A DNA stretch of 64,000 bases, from assembly GCA_030522415.1 (NCBI GenBank), contig CM060107.1, forward strand, positions 54,882,104 to 54,946,103. Reading direction: 5' to 3'. Position 1 is the first letter of the stretch. The number at the start of each line of letters is the position of its first letter. Of this stretch, positions 11,871 through 22,500 are shown piece by piece. The notes beneath the pieces were generated by a model. The model was not told where the DNA came from, made no database searches, and was given only the letters and a program-made list of their open reading frames with translations. The translations under genes and the position numbers were made by a program. This DNA is from Channallabes apus (Eukaryota; Chordata; Actinopteri; Siluriformes; Clariidae).

Positions 11871-12838
11871 TTATTACATCTATATAGAGTATTAGTTTAT
11901 TTGTGTTTGTGTGTGAGAGAGAGAAATTTCCTGAAATGTATATTACAAACAAAAACACACGAAGAAATGAAATAATAATGATAATAATTATTATTATTAT
12001 TAAGTACCTTATCTTCCTTAAGCAGAACAGAAAATACTAAACACTGACAAATTGGAATAAATAACAGTTTTTTATTTCTTTAGATTAAAATTGTGAATGA
12101 ACATTGAGACATTTCTCCCTCAGATATCAGTGCACACAGACAGCTGTCTCACTCTTCACATGAATATACAGTATTCTGTGAATTAAACACAACATGTTCA
12201 CATTGTTCAGATGTTCACATTGTTCACATTGTTTTTCTCTTTTATTTTAGATTTCTGTTATCTGACTCTGGATCCCAACACGGCACATCGTAACCTCATT
12301 CTGTCTGAGAAGAACCGAGCGGTGAGATACAGTAAGAGAGACCAGCTGTACTCTGATCATCCAGAGAGATTTGACTCCAACCCTCAGGTGTTGTGTAAGG
12401 AGAGTGTGTGTGGACGCTGTTACTGGGAGGTGGAGTGGAGTGTTGGTGTGTCCATATCAGTCTCATATAAAGACATCAGCAGGAAAGGATGGGGTAATGA
12501 GTGTGTGTTTGGATTCAACAATCAGTCCTGGAGTCTGGGGTCTTCTTCTTCTTCTTCTCTCTATTTCTATCACAACAACATTGAGACTGATCTCAGAGCT
12601 CCATCATCCTCCAGAATAGGAGTGTATGTGGATCACAGTGCAGGAACTCTGTCCTTCTACAGCGTCTCTGACACGATGAAGCTCCTCCACAGAGTCCACA
12701 CCACATTCACTCAGCCTCTGTACGCTGGGTTTGGGGTCTACTGGCGATTTGACTCTATTGTGAGATTGTGTGATCCAGAATAAAGTGTGTAGTGTTTTGT
12801 GTAAAATTCCTGCACATTGTCACATTGTTGCTCAGTCA

Positions 12839-13460
12839 GTGGCGGTTCTACACTGAAGTGCGCCCTGGGCGAGACTCCCCCCCCCCCCCCCCCCGGCCCC
12901 CCAAAATAAGAAAAAAAAAAAAAACTGCACATTTTGTACACACCACATGTTTTATTAAACTAGTCATAACTTAAATAAATATACTGTACTGTGTACAAAC
13001 AAATATATAAATATAGAATTAATATAGAACAAATCACAATAAAGCAAAATAACTTATTTACTTCACTGCAGAAGAGAAACCACAAACTGAAACTAAAATC
13101 TGACTTTTCTGGCCTTTCTAGATGCAAAGTCATCAATAATGGCATCATATGAGATCTCCTCCCCTATTGCATGATTTATGCTTATGACAGCAAGGCCAGT
13201 GAGCCGTTCCTGAGACATGGTTGACCTCAGGTATGTCTTGATTAACCTGAGTTTGGAAAAGCTCCTCTCTGCTTGAGCTACAGTCACTGGCAATGTACAG
13301 TAAGTGCAATCCTGAGAACAATCCAAAAGTTGGGATAGATCTCAGATAGATCCTTATCGTGCATAAAAGTGATAAGCTCAAAGAGGCTCATGGTTTTTGA
13401 TGGCAGTCATTAGACACTTTATTAATCTAATATAATCTAATCTAAGGGAGGACCAATTAG
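12839..13460 (-). mobile_element. hAT transposon remnant with dimerisation-domain fragment
   Basis: The left end reads cagtggcggttctac, a hAT-type terminus of the Tip100-like kind, where copy A homology breaks off. Minus-strand codons at 13093-13326 encode a hAT C-terminal dimerisation motif (QAERSFSKLRLIKTYLRS, then SQERLTGLAVISI). Poly(C) at 12880-12897 and poly(A) follow the terminus. I could not find the other terminus or a TSD, so the element appears truncated by later events. Confidence 0.7.
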
Positions 13461-14230
13461 CTCCTTGGTTAATTTACTGCCTCAAATTATATGTTTTGTC
13501 AAGTAACAGAGTTATAGCAAATGGCAAATGTCTTTTAAACTATCTACACATATGTAAATTAAACTGGCTATTTACAGTATACTGTAAACATATCGTAAAT
13601 ATATCGGCTATAGCCAACATTAACGTAATAAACAATGGAAATAAATAACTGTACTTGCAGCAGTCTTGCTGCAAAGCATAATTGTGTGGTTACATTTTGT
13701 GGTATTTAATAGAAACCATTAGAATTTCTTTGATAGTTTGTAAATTAGGGTTTTATTTTGTGTTTGTTTTTTTAGCAAGGTAAGCATAGCAAGCATCATA
13801 AGCAAGAAGGCTAACAAACCTAAGAGTTAATGTTCTACCACTAATTAACATGATGACATGAATACCTTTATCATACAGAGAGAACATTGTTCCATGCCTT
13901 TATCTTTTGCCCATTTCTCCTCATCTCCTTTTCTTTTTTTTTCTAAATTGGACCCCTGACAGCTTTGGCCTTTTTCTCTCCATCGCTGTGTTACTATCGA
14001 CGATTCGACAATCAACAGATTTCCCCCAACGCTGTCACTCACGACCAGAAGTCAAGACTAAATCAATTCACCTCCACATCATAATCGTTTTTATTATCTA
14101 TTTTTATTTGCCATTTCACACAATTAAATAAATGAAAAAAGGGCAACTTACTGGTGTGTGTGTGTGTATAATATTTTGAATGAAATGTGCGTTATTTGTA
14201 AGAAAGTCAGGTAGACATAATTTAGCCCCC
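13461..14230. other. AT-rich spacer, no gene seen
   Basis: No exon, RNA gene or recognisable element end was found. Short open frames on both strands here have no domain-like composition. Confidence 0.5.
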
Positions 14231-14231
14231 T

Positions 14232-15253
14232 TCTTGTCCGCTTCATTTGGGAGAGGTGAACTGTACTCTGCGAAGTTGGTGGATAGCGGCTGCCACCAGG
14301 GGCAGTGGGTGCTTATATTTTATTGTCACTGCATTTAACCCTCTAAAATCTATGCAGGGTCTTAAGCCTCCGCCTTTTTTTCTATAAAAAAGAAACCTGC
14401 TGAAGCGGGAGACGTGGATCTGCTGATGAGCCCCGGACTGAGAGCCTCCTCCACGTATTCCTCCATGACCCTGGTTTCCTCCTTAAGTGACTGATTAAGA
14501 ATGTGACCATCCAGAGCTTTAGCTGATATCGGGCACGGAAGCTTCGACACGGGAGCTCGCAGCGCGGAAAGGACAGTGGTGGACACGAAGTTACCAGCCG
14601 ACCCGGAATCTATTAGGGGAGAGACAGACACAGTGTTATTTTCATATGACAACAGTGCAGGTAAACAGAAAGGGGAGTGTGTGCGCGGGGGTGTGCGGTT
14701 TGTTACTTTTAACAAGGGGCACGAGCTGACTGTGTCGCTCTCCTCCACAGTACAGTGGGAGGTGCCTGATCCGCAGCAGCTGTTGTTCTCCGCTCTTCCC
14801 TTGGTCTGGATGGTCAAAGACGGTGCGAAGGGCCTCGATGTAGTGTGAGTATCTGGTGATTGTGGGGCCTCCCATGCTCCACACGGCCATCGCCCAGTTC
14901 AAAGCTTTCCCAGTGAGGTGTTGTGTGACGAAAATCACTTTCTGAGCGTCACTCATGTTCGGGAATTCTGCAAAATATTCGCAAGTGACTAAAAATCGTA
15001 TACAACCTTAAGGTTCACCTCCGTATCTCTCAGGCAGCGTGGGCCGTGGAGTCACGGGAGTGCCAGGCGGAGACGAGCCGTAGGATGACGTCTTGGACGT
15101 TGCCAGTTGGCTCACGCTACAAGCGAGATCATGGACCTCTCGAGCCAGTCTGCCAATCTCCCGTTGTTGTTCATGTAGGTAGCTGTGCAGGCGGGCGTTC
15201 TCGTCAGGCAGCGGTACTCCTGCTGCGTCCATGAAGGTCCGTTCATCTGTCAT
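14232..15253 (-). mobile_element. Ty3/gypsy gag-pol remnant
   Basis: Read on the minus strand, 15253-15008 gives a gag N-terminus (MTDERTFMDAAGVPLPDEN). 14956-14750 gives a capsid-like part ([12 protein letters not shown]). 14700-14500 holds a retropepsin-like [11 protein letters not shown]. 14460-14235 begins the RT (an [13 protein letters not shown] block, then after a frameshift [11 protein letters not shown]). Several frameshifts and a compressed gag/protease junction show it is long dead. No LTRs were found beside it. Confidence 0.8.
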
Positions 15254-15269
15254 GACTGTTTGAACAATT

Positions 15270-15673
15270 TGAATTGTGTCTGCTACTTCTGCTCTGTGAA
15301 GACTTCATAACGCCTCTAGTCTGAGGTGGTGTTAGTCATTTTCAGGCTGATAACTATAAATGAACATCTCGTCTGCAGCAGACGAGATGTTCTGGTCTGG
15401 TTTTGGTCTCGCCCTCCTGGGATGGCCTTCATGAGAGCCAGTTTCATTATGGTGGTTGACAGATTTTGCACTTGGCAATACTGTTCATGCAAGAACTATT
15501 ACAGAAAGGCTGACCTCTGTGTCTTAAAATAACAACTAACTGTTGTTTTTCTTGTTATGTAATTACCTAATTCCATATGTGTTATTTTATAGTTTTGAAA
15601 TCCCCAGTATTTTTGTAGAATGTAGAAAATAAATAAATTTGCAAGTGACCTAAAACTTTTGAACGGTAGTGTA
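15270..15673 (-). mobile_element. Tc1-like transposon, 5' end remnant
   Basis: The right edge reads acttttgaacggtagtgtata, a fish Tc1 terminal repeat next to TA. On the minus strand the segment 15440-15340 encodes a degenerate transposase hinge (GSHEGHPRRARPKP, then SAADEMF), equivalent to the basic region between the two helix-turn-helix parts of Tc1 transposases. No catalytic DDE part is present. The perfect palindrome at 15362-15392 lies within this coding remnant. Confidence 0.65.
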
Positions 15674-15965
15674 TAAAATTGTCCATATATTATTGTCCAT
15701 ATATTATTGTTGATAGTTATGCATGTCTTTGCTTTTTTTTATTTGCGAAACTTTTACTGTAATCTCTTGTGTAGATTATTAAAGGTATGATTAAAAAAAT
15801 AAATGACTGGCAGAATTATTAAAAGAATAAATTACATTAAATTTATTCAATTAAAATTAATACAAATAAAATGAAAATCTTTATAGGGAGTACATTTTAC
15901 CAGTAACTTGTATGTATTTATTTATTTAATATTTAATTAATTAATTCATTCATTCATATATAAGC

Positions 15966-16306
15966 TGTGACGGTTAACCCCTAGAGGGCGCCTAACGCCC
16001 GCTTTTGGTTTTAGTTTGTAGTTTGTTCTTGTTTGATATTTGACTTCAGTTCCCAGTTTGCACCTCGGTCAGGTGACGTAGAAGCTCACCTGAACCGAGG
16101 GAAGTTAATTTGTTTATGTTTGTTATAAATAGCCTGACTGAACAGCAGTCAGGCGTCTAGCTTTGTTGCATTAGAGTTTCAGTTTGTGTTTGGTGTTTTG
16201 TTGACCTTTATGCTAAATAAAAGGACTTTAGTAAACCGTCAGCTCGCTTCCTCCGCATTCATGCCACGCACACACTCCAGACGCAGACAAAGAGGGAATC
16301 GTGACA
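15966..16306 (+). repeat. Left LTR
   Basis: Contains a CTCF-like motif at 15978-15992, a long imperfect palindrome with two E-boxes at 16063-16100, a TATA box (tataaata) at 16124-16131, a perfect 9-bp stem (gcctgactg / cagtcaggc) at 16132-16154, and a polyadenylation signal aataaa at 16216-16221. This order fits U3, R and U5 of a pol II retroelement. Confidence 0.9.
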
Positions 16307-16329
16307 GAAAGCTAGACCGACCAAGTGGC

Positions 16330-17946
16330 ATGGCGGAGGTTCCCCCCCGGGACGAATTTTGGGGGGGCGTGATTACCATCTCCAACGAGCTGGCGGACTG
16401 GCTAGAGGACAGCGAGGAGGACATGTACCACAGCTGGGAGTACAGCTTGCTGGTAGAGCAGGAGAGTTTGCTGGAGGACAGCGAGGAACACGGCGAAGCA
16501 AAGTTCGGGCAAAGCGGGGAGAACTGCAGGTACGCCGAGGAGGCGGAAAGGCAGGAGGAGAAAGCGGCCGAGGGAGAGACGAAGGAGTTCTACAGGCAGT
16601 GGACTGAGCGCAATGAGGAGTGCATTCGCGACCTGCGCGAGCAGGTGCTGCAGCTCCAACTGCAGTTCGTCCAGGTTCGGGAGAACCAGCCTGTAATCCC
16701 GGAAGCGATCGCCCTCCCGGATCTGGACGATGCACTCCTCCCCCGGTCACTGCCTGAACCCAGCGCGGAGGAAGACGCACAGGGGCGATGCGGCGCGGAC
16801 AGCGCGTTTCCCCCGCCCCCGCCGCCGGAGCTAAGCACGGAGAATTGTGCGCCGCTGCAACACGGCAACGCGGGGGGTTTCTACTGGCAGTGGGCAGAGC
16901 TCAACCGGGAGTGCATTCGGGACCTGCGCGAGCAGGTGCTGCAGCTCCAACTGCAGCTCGTCCAGGTTCGGGAGAACCAGGCTGTGATCCCGGAAGCGAT
17001 TCCTCTCCTGGGTCTGGACGATGCACTCCCACTCCTGCCACTGCCTAAACCCCTCGCGGAGAAAAATGTGCACGAGCGATGCAGCATGAGCGCCGTGCAC
17101 GCTCCAACGCTGCAGTCGATTGCCGTGCACGCTCCAACGCTGCAGTCGAGCGCCGTGCACGCTCCAACGCTGCAGTCGAGCACCGTGCACGCTCCAACGC
17201 TGCAGTCGAGCGCCGTGCACGCTCCAACGCCACCTTCCGGCTTTGAGGACAACGAGCTAGCGGGTCAGCAGGCGCTGACCGATGCACCAGTTCTGCCGCC
17301 GCCTCCCGGCTTCGAGGACAGCGAGCTAGCATGCCAGCAGCCGCTGTCCCACACACCCGTTCTGCCGCCGCCTCCCGGCTTTGAAGACCCAGGGCCGCCG
17401 TCGAGCGCACTGCACGCTCCAGGGCCGTCGTCGAGCGCACTGCACGCTCCAGCGCCTCCGTCGAGCGCACTGCACGCTCCAGCGCCTCCGTCGAGCGCAC
17501 TGCACGCTCCAGCGCCTCCGTCGAGCGCAGTGACCGCTCCAGCGCCTCCGTCGAGCGCAGTGACCGCTCCAGCGCCTCCGTCGAGCGCAGTGACCGCTCC
17601 AGCGCCTCCGTCGAGCGCAGTGACCGCTCCAGCGCCTCCGTCGAGCGCAGTGACCGCTCCAGCGCCTCCGTCGAGCGCAGTGACCGCTCCAGCTCTGCAG
17701 CCGCCGAGCACGTCTCCAGCTCTGCAGCCGCCGAGCACGTCTCCAGCTCTGCCGCCGCCGAGCACGTCTCCAGCTCTGCCGCCGCCGAGCACGTCTCCAG
17801 CCCGGCAGCCGAAGAGCATGTCTCCGGGACCGTCACCCAGCCTCCTGGTCAGGAGGCCGAAGGTAGTACTGTGGGGTGGGTGCCCGGGGCCTCCGGCGAT
17901 GCTCCGGAGGAGCATTTCTTTGGGGGGGGAGTACTGTGACGGTTAA
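16330..17946 (+). CDS. ORF of non-autonomous LTR element: coiled-coil modules plus Pro-rich repeats
   Basis: A 538-codon frame from the first internal ATG (16330). It is open further up into the LTR to 16186, and its stop lies inside the right LTR. The N-terminus is acidic. A module starting FYRQWTERNEECIRDLREQV at about residue 87 recurs at about residue 184 (FYWQWAELNRECIRDLREQV), each followed by heptad-like LQLQLQ and the conserved block VIPEAI, suggesting a duplicated coiled coil. The second half is tandem 10-residue repeats: SAVHAPTLQS (17089-17220), SALHAP/SAVTAPAPPS (17400-17690), then shorter TSPALQPPS units. No zinc knuckle or enzyme motif is visible. It may be a divergent Gag-like structural protein, but I do not recognise a family. 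Confidence 0.65.
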   Translation: MAEVPPRDEFWGGVITISNELADWLEDSEEDMYHSWEYSLLVEQESLLEDSEEHGEAKFGQSGENCRYAEEAERQEEKAAEGETKEFYRQWTERNEECIRDLREQVLQLQLQFVQVRENQPVIPEAIALPDLDDALLPRSLPEPSAEEDAQGRCGADSAFPPPPPPELSTENCAPLQHGNAGGFYWQWAELNRECIRDLREQVLQLQLQLVQVRENQAVIPEAIPLLGLDDALPLLPLPKPLAEKNVHERCSMSAVHAPTLQSIAVHAPTLQSSAVHAPTLQSSTVHAPTLQSSAVHAPTPPSGFEDNELAGQQALTDAPVLPPPPGFEDSELACQQPLSHTPVLPPPPGFEDPGPPSSALHAPGPSSSALHAPAPPSSALHAPAPPSSALHAPAPPSSAVTAPAPPSSAVTAPAPPSSAVTAPAPPSSAVTAPAPPSSAVTAPAPPSSAVTAPALQPPSTSPALQPPSTSPALPPPSTSPALPPPSTSPARQPKSMSPGPSPSLLVRRPKVVLWGGCPGPPAMLRRSISLGGEYCDG

Positions 17947-18275
17947 CCCCTAGAGGGCGCCTAACGCCCGCTTTTGGTTTTAGTTTGTAGTTTGTTCTTG
18001 TTTGATATTTGACTTCAGTTCCCAGTTTGCACCTCGGTCAGGTGACGTAGAAGCTCACCTGAACCGAGGGAAGTTAATTTGTTTATGTTTGTTATAAATA
18101 GCCTGACTGAACAGCAGTCAGGCGTCTAGCTTTGTTGCATTAGAGTTTCAGTTTGTGTTTGGTGTTTTGTTGACCTTTATGCTAAATAAAAGGACTTTAG
18201 TAAACCGTCAGCTCGCTTCCTCCGCATTCATGCCACGCACACACTCCAGACGCAGACAAAGAGGGAATCGTGACA
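17935..18275 (+). repeat. Right LTR
   Basis: Same length and, on reading, same sequence as the left LTR. It supplies the ORF stop codon (17944-17946) and the aataaa polyadenylation signal about 250 bp inside. Confidence 0.9.
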
Positions 18276-18280
18276 TAAGC

Positions 18281-18777
18281 ATGCCAAAAAAGCTCCACTC
18301 CCATAAAGCACCAGCAATGACAATCAAGTCAATCACTCTTCTCTCATTAAATATTTAAATATTAAAATATTTTCTTCCTTTTGTAATAATAAAAATTAGA
18401 CTTATTAAAATATTTCTTCCTCTTGTAATAATGAAAAATATTAGACATTTTTTATGAAGGTACTCTTCGTGCAAATCTATTAATAGGCCTTAGTAATTAA
18501 TTCAGCATAATGAGAGACCGAATCGTTTGGTAGCTAGCTATATGGCTAAGTTATTTTTTATGGGTTTTGTGAATATTTTAGTTTTGAAGTAAGTTGTAAA
18601 AACCATGTCAGATTTTAGTGGTCATAGCTTTAAGTGTCATGGCTATATTATTAATGTTGAACGCAATCATTTCATCATTATTGAATGCAAAACCACAAAT
18701 TTTAAGTGGCCGTACACTGTACATTAGACTGTAAAACAGGTGCGAAAACTGTAATTAAGTGTGTCAATGCAATAGCA
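18281..18777. other. AT-rich sequence, no gene seen
   Basis: A partial internal duplication (attaaaatatttcttcct and taataataaaaat-type motifs at 18365-18450) is the only structure noticed. Confidence 0.5.
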
Positions 18778-19000
18778 AACTTATTATTATTCGACAAAAA
18801 ACTTTGGACCGTTCCACGCCCCACAGCTTTGAGACAACCCCATCGTATGTTACACCATTTCTGCGGCTCGATCGGGACTGCTATGGAATGAATTTTGGTA
18901 GGTATTCGTCGCACGGTTTTCCCAAAATTCCCACAAAAATTAATTTTTCAAAATACTTCTGGGTTTATTCTTCTTATTATTATTATTGTTTTAAAGGTGC
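18778..19000 (+). repeat. Unclassified interspersed repeat, copy 1
   Basis: The sequence starting ttattattattcgacaaaa, then ttggaccgttccacgcc and cagctttgagacaacccc, recurs at about 23235-23370 (3' part only), 23400-23600 and 23645-23790. These copies bracket the minisatellite. The family looks like a fish interspersed repeat with no coding capacity. I cannot assign it to a class. Confidence 0.6.
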
Positions 19001-19199
19001 AAACCCAGACCACTTTGAAGGTCTACTGCTCGGCCATACTGCTCGGTCATTCAAACTTTAAACGGGTCACAAGACCTAGGACTTTTATCGACCAAATCCA
19101 TGTCTATATAATACAATCTACGGGCATGAGAATTTAACATGTTGTAGTCTGGAAGTTCCTGGCACTCATGTACCTACATGTACGGTATTTTGTTGGGAA

Positions 19200-19540
19200 G
19201 CAAACTGAAGATTGCACTGAGCAATATTGTGACACAGCCTGGAGATGGAGTCCACTTTCCAGTATTCTCCTGAGGTAAGTAACATTGGTTAATATGTTTA
19301 CCTGCTGCATGTAAAAACGAAATTAAAAAAATTCATTGTAATGTGCAGAACTCTGTTACCTACCTTTCCCATATATTAACAAAAGAAAAAAAAGTATGGC
19401 TGCACTATTGGTTGTGTACCTCAAGTTTTTGTGCTTCTGGTCACCTCAGCAATATTGTGACACTGCCCAGAGACAGCCACTTCTGATTGGCTGAGCAATA
19501 TTGTGACCCTGCCCAGAAGTCTGCACTTTCCAGAATTCTC
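19200..19540 (+). repeat. Apparent progenitor segments of the minisatellite
   Basis: Two related segments (about 19215-19320 and 19447-19545) share gcaatattgtgac, a ctttccag.attctcctgagg core and then the first minisatellite-like sequence. The first reads ctgag|gtaagtaacatt, a consensus splice donor. The array begins immediately after the second. Confidence 0.55.
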
Positions 19541-22500
19541 CTGAGGTGAATCGCATTAGTGTATATTTTTAACTGCTGCCTGAGGTGAATAGCATTAGTG
19601 TACAGTATATTTTAACTGCAGCCTGAGGTGAGTAGCATTAGTGTATATTTTTAACTGCTGTCTGAGGTGAGTAGCATTAGTGTATATTTTTAACTGCTGC
19701 CTGAGGTGAGTAGCATTAGTGTATATTTTTAACTGCTGCCTGAGGTGAGTAGCATTAGTGTATATTTTTAACTGCTGTCTGAGGTGAGTAGCATTAGTGT
19801 ATATTTTAACTGCTGCCTGAGGTGAGTAGCATTAGTGTATATTTTTAACTGCTGCCTGAGATGAGTAGCATTAGCGTATATTTTTAACTGCTGCCTGAGG
19901 TGAGAAGCATTAGTGTATATTTTTAACTGCTGCCTGAGGTGAGTAGCATTAGTGTATATTTTTAACTGCTGCCTGAGGTGAGTAGCATTAGTGTATATTT
20001 TTAACTGCTGCCTGAGGTGAGTAGCATTAGTGTATATTTTAACTGCTGCCTGAGGTGAGTAGCATTAGTGTATATTTTTAACTGCAGTCTGAGGTGAGTA
20101 GCATTAGTGTATATTTTTAACTGCTGCCTGAGGTGAGAAGCATTAGTGTATATTTTTAACTGCTGCCTGAGGTAAGTAGCATTAGTGTATATTTTAACTG
20201 CTGCCTGAGGTGAGTAGCATTAGTGTATATTTTTAACTGCTGCCTGGGGTGAGTAGCATTAGTGTATATTTTTAACTGCTGCCTGAGGTGAGTAGCGGTA
20301 ATTACTATTTTTAACTGCTGCGTGAGGTGAGTAGCATCAGTTAATATTTTTAACTGCTGCCTGAGGTGAGTAGCATTAGTGTATATTTTTAACTGCTGCC
20401 TGAGGTGAGTAGCATTAGTTACTATTTTTAACTGCTGCCTGAGGTGAGTAGCATTAGTTACTATTTTTAACTGCTGCCTGAGGTGAGTAGCATTAGTGTA
20501 TATTTTTAACTGCTGCCTGAGGTGAGTAGCATTAGTGTATATTTTAACTGCTGCCTGAGGTGAGTAGCATTAGTGTATATTTTAACTGCTGCCTGAGGTG
20601 AGTAACATTATTGTATATTTTTAACTGCTGCTTGAGGTGAGTAGCATTAGTTACTATTTTTAACTACTACCTGAGGTGAGTAGCATTAGTGTATATTTTT
20701 AACTGCTGCATGAGCTGAGTAGCATTCGTGTATATTTTAACTGCTGCCTGAGGAGAGTAGCGGTAGTTACTATTTTTAACTGCTGCCTGCGGTGAGTAGC
20801 ATTAGTGTATATTTTTAACTGCTGTCTGAGGTGAGTAGCATTAGTGTATATTTTTAACTGCTGCCTGAGGTGAGTAGCATTAGTTACTATTTTTAACTAC
20901 TACCTGAGGTGAGTAGCATTAGTGTATATTTGTAACTGCTGCCTGCTGTGAGTAGCATTAGTGTATATTTTTAACTGCTGCCTGAGGTGAGTAGCATTAG
21001 TGTATATTTTTAACTGCTGCCTGAGGTGAGTAGCATTAGTGTATATTTTTAACTGCTGCCTGAGGTGAGTAGCATTAGTTACTATTTTTAACTGCTGCCT
21101 GAGGTGAGTAGCATTAGTTACTATTTTTAACTGCTGCCTGAGGTGAGTAGCATTAGTTACTATTTTTAACTACTACCTGAGGTGAGTAGCATTAGTTACT
21201 ATTTTTAACTGCTGCCTGAGGTGAGTAGCATCAGTGTATATTTTTAACTGCTGCCTGAGGTGAGTAGCATTAGTGTATATTTTTAACTGCTGCCTGAGGT
21301 GAGTAGCATTAGTGTATATTTTAACTGCTGCCTGAGGTGAGTAGCATTAGTGTATATTTTAACTGCTGCCTGAGGTGAGTAGCATTAGTGTATATTTTTA
21401 TCTGCTGTCTGAGGTGAGTAGCATTAGTGTATATTTTTAACTGCTGTCTGAGGTGAGTAGCATAAGTGTATATTTTTATCTGCTGTCTGAGGTGAGTAGC
21501 ATTAGTGTATATTTTTAACTGCTGTCTGAGGTGAGGAGCATTAGTGTATATTTTAACTGCTGCCTGAGGTGAGTAGCATTAGTGTATATTTTTAACTGCT
21601 GCCTGAGGTGAGTAGCATTAGTGTATATTTTTAACTGCTGTCTGAGGTGAGTAGCATTAGTGTATATTTTTAACTGCTGCCTGAGGTGAGTAGCATTAGT
21701 GTATATTTTTAACTGCTGTCTGAGGTGAATAGCATTAGTGTATATTTTTAACTGCTGCCTGAGGTGAGTAGCATTAGCGTATATTTTTAACTGCTGCCTG
21801 AGGTGAGTAGCATTAGTTACTATTTTTAACTGCTGCCTGAGGTGAGTAGCATTAGTTACTATTTTTAACTACTACCTGAGGTGAGTAGCATTAGTGTATA
21901 TTTTTAAGTGCTGCCTGAGGTGAGTAGCATTAGTGTATATTTTTAAGTGCTGTCTGAGGTGAGTAGCGGTAGTTACTATTTTTAACTGCTGCCCGAGGTG
22001 AGTAGCATTAGTGTATATTTTTAACTGCTGCCCGAGGTGAGTAGCATTAGTGTATATTTTTAACTGCTGTCTGAGGTGAGTAGCATTAGTGTATATTTTT
22101 AACTGCTGTCTGAGGTGAGTAGCATTAGTGTATATTTTTAACTGCTGCCTGAGGTGAGTAGCATTAGTGTATATTTTTAAGTGCTGCCTGAGGTGAGTAG
22201 CATTAGTGTATATTTTTAACTGCTGCCTGAGGTGAGTAGCATTAGTGTATATTTTAACTGCTGCCTGAGGTGAGTAGCATTAGTTACTATTTTTAACTAC
22301 TGCCTGAGGTGAGTAGCATTAATTACTATTTTTAACTACTACCTGAGGTGAGTAGCATTAGTGTATATTTTTAAGTGCTGCCTGAGGTGAGTAGCATTAG
22401 TGTATATTTTTAACTGCTGCCTGAGGTGAGTAGCATTAGTGTATATTTTAACTGCTGCCTGAGGTGAGTAGCATAAGTGTATATTTTTAACTGCTGCCTG

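Larger units (their letters stand above)
5669..12783 (+). pseudogene. finTRIM-like RING/B-box/coiled-coil/B30.2 gene, copy A, frameshifted
   Basis: TRIM-type E3 ubiquitin ligase of the fish finTRIM kind, a family linked to antiviral immunity. Exons by GT/AG signals and comparison with copy B: 5669-6260, 10762-10857 (96 bp), 11018-11251 (234 bp), 11372-11543, 11764-11820 and 12251-12783. Exon 1 has a complete C3HC4 RING (C15, C18, C30, H32, C35, C38, C54, C57) and a B-box. Exons 2-3 are coiled coil. The last exon is PRY-SPRY, with the LDPNTAHR start and YWEVEW motif. A 2-bp deletion in the aaaaaacacatt run near 6090 shifts frame, so translation stops at 6100 after 143 residues. All later exons and their splice sites, including ttttag at 12250, look normal. 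Intron 1 is enlarged by an antisense L2. It is either a pseudogene or a source of a short RING/B-box peptide. Confidence 0.85.
1..12838 (+). repeat. Segmental duplication, copy A (finTRIM duplicon)
   Basis: Base 1 aligns with base 29454, and the two regions can be followed in the same orientation through a pseudo-exon, a SINE, a promoter region, the microsatellite intron and all coding exons of a finTRIM-like gene. Homology stops at 12838, where copy A meets a hAT end while copy B continues into different sequence. The left boundary lies outside the window. Copy A has insertions absent from B: the 3770-5520 block including an L2 piece, and the L2 at 6816-10338. Copy B has its own at 31256-31493, 31550-31925 and 32762-34215. 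The shared SINE at 2147 predates the duplication. Confidence 0.9.
15966..18275 (+). mobile_element. Young non-autonomous LTR retrotransposon
   Basis: Two 341-bp direct repeats (15966-16306 and 17935-18275), beginning TGTGACGG and ending GTGACA, read as identical. They flank a 1.6-kb interior. The 5-bp TSD taagc lies at 15961-15965 and 18276-18280. A G-rich polypurine tract (about 17920-17930) precedes the right LTR. The interior has no protease, RT or integrase, only one long ORF, so replication would need enzymes from a partner element. Identical LTRs mean recent insertion. A diverged solo LTR of the same family is at 27264-27585. No convincing primer-binding site could be matched to a tRNA. 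Confidence 0.9.

Noticed and set aside
15362..15392. Perfect 31-nt palindrome that could look like an operator or hairpin terminator
   Set aside because: It lies in the degenerate Tc1 transposase hinge region, whose family coding sequence is naturally near-palindromic here.
16373..17915. Long overlapping antisense and alternate-frame ORFs (up to 263 codons) across the LTR-element interior
   Set aside because: They arise because 30-bp GC-rich tandem repeats lack stops in several frames. The plus-strand frame alone joins a plausible non-repetitive coiled-coil region and runs from LTR to LTR.
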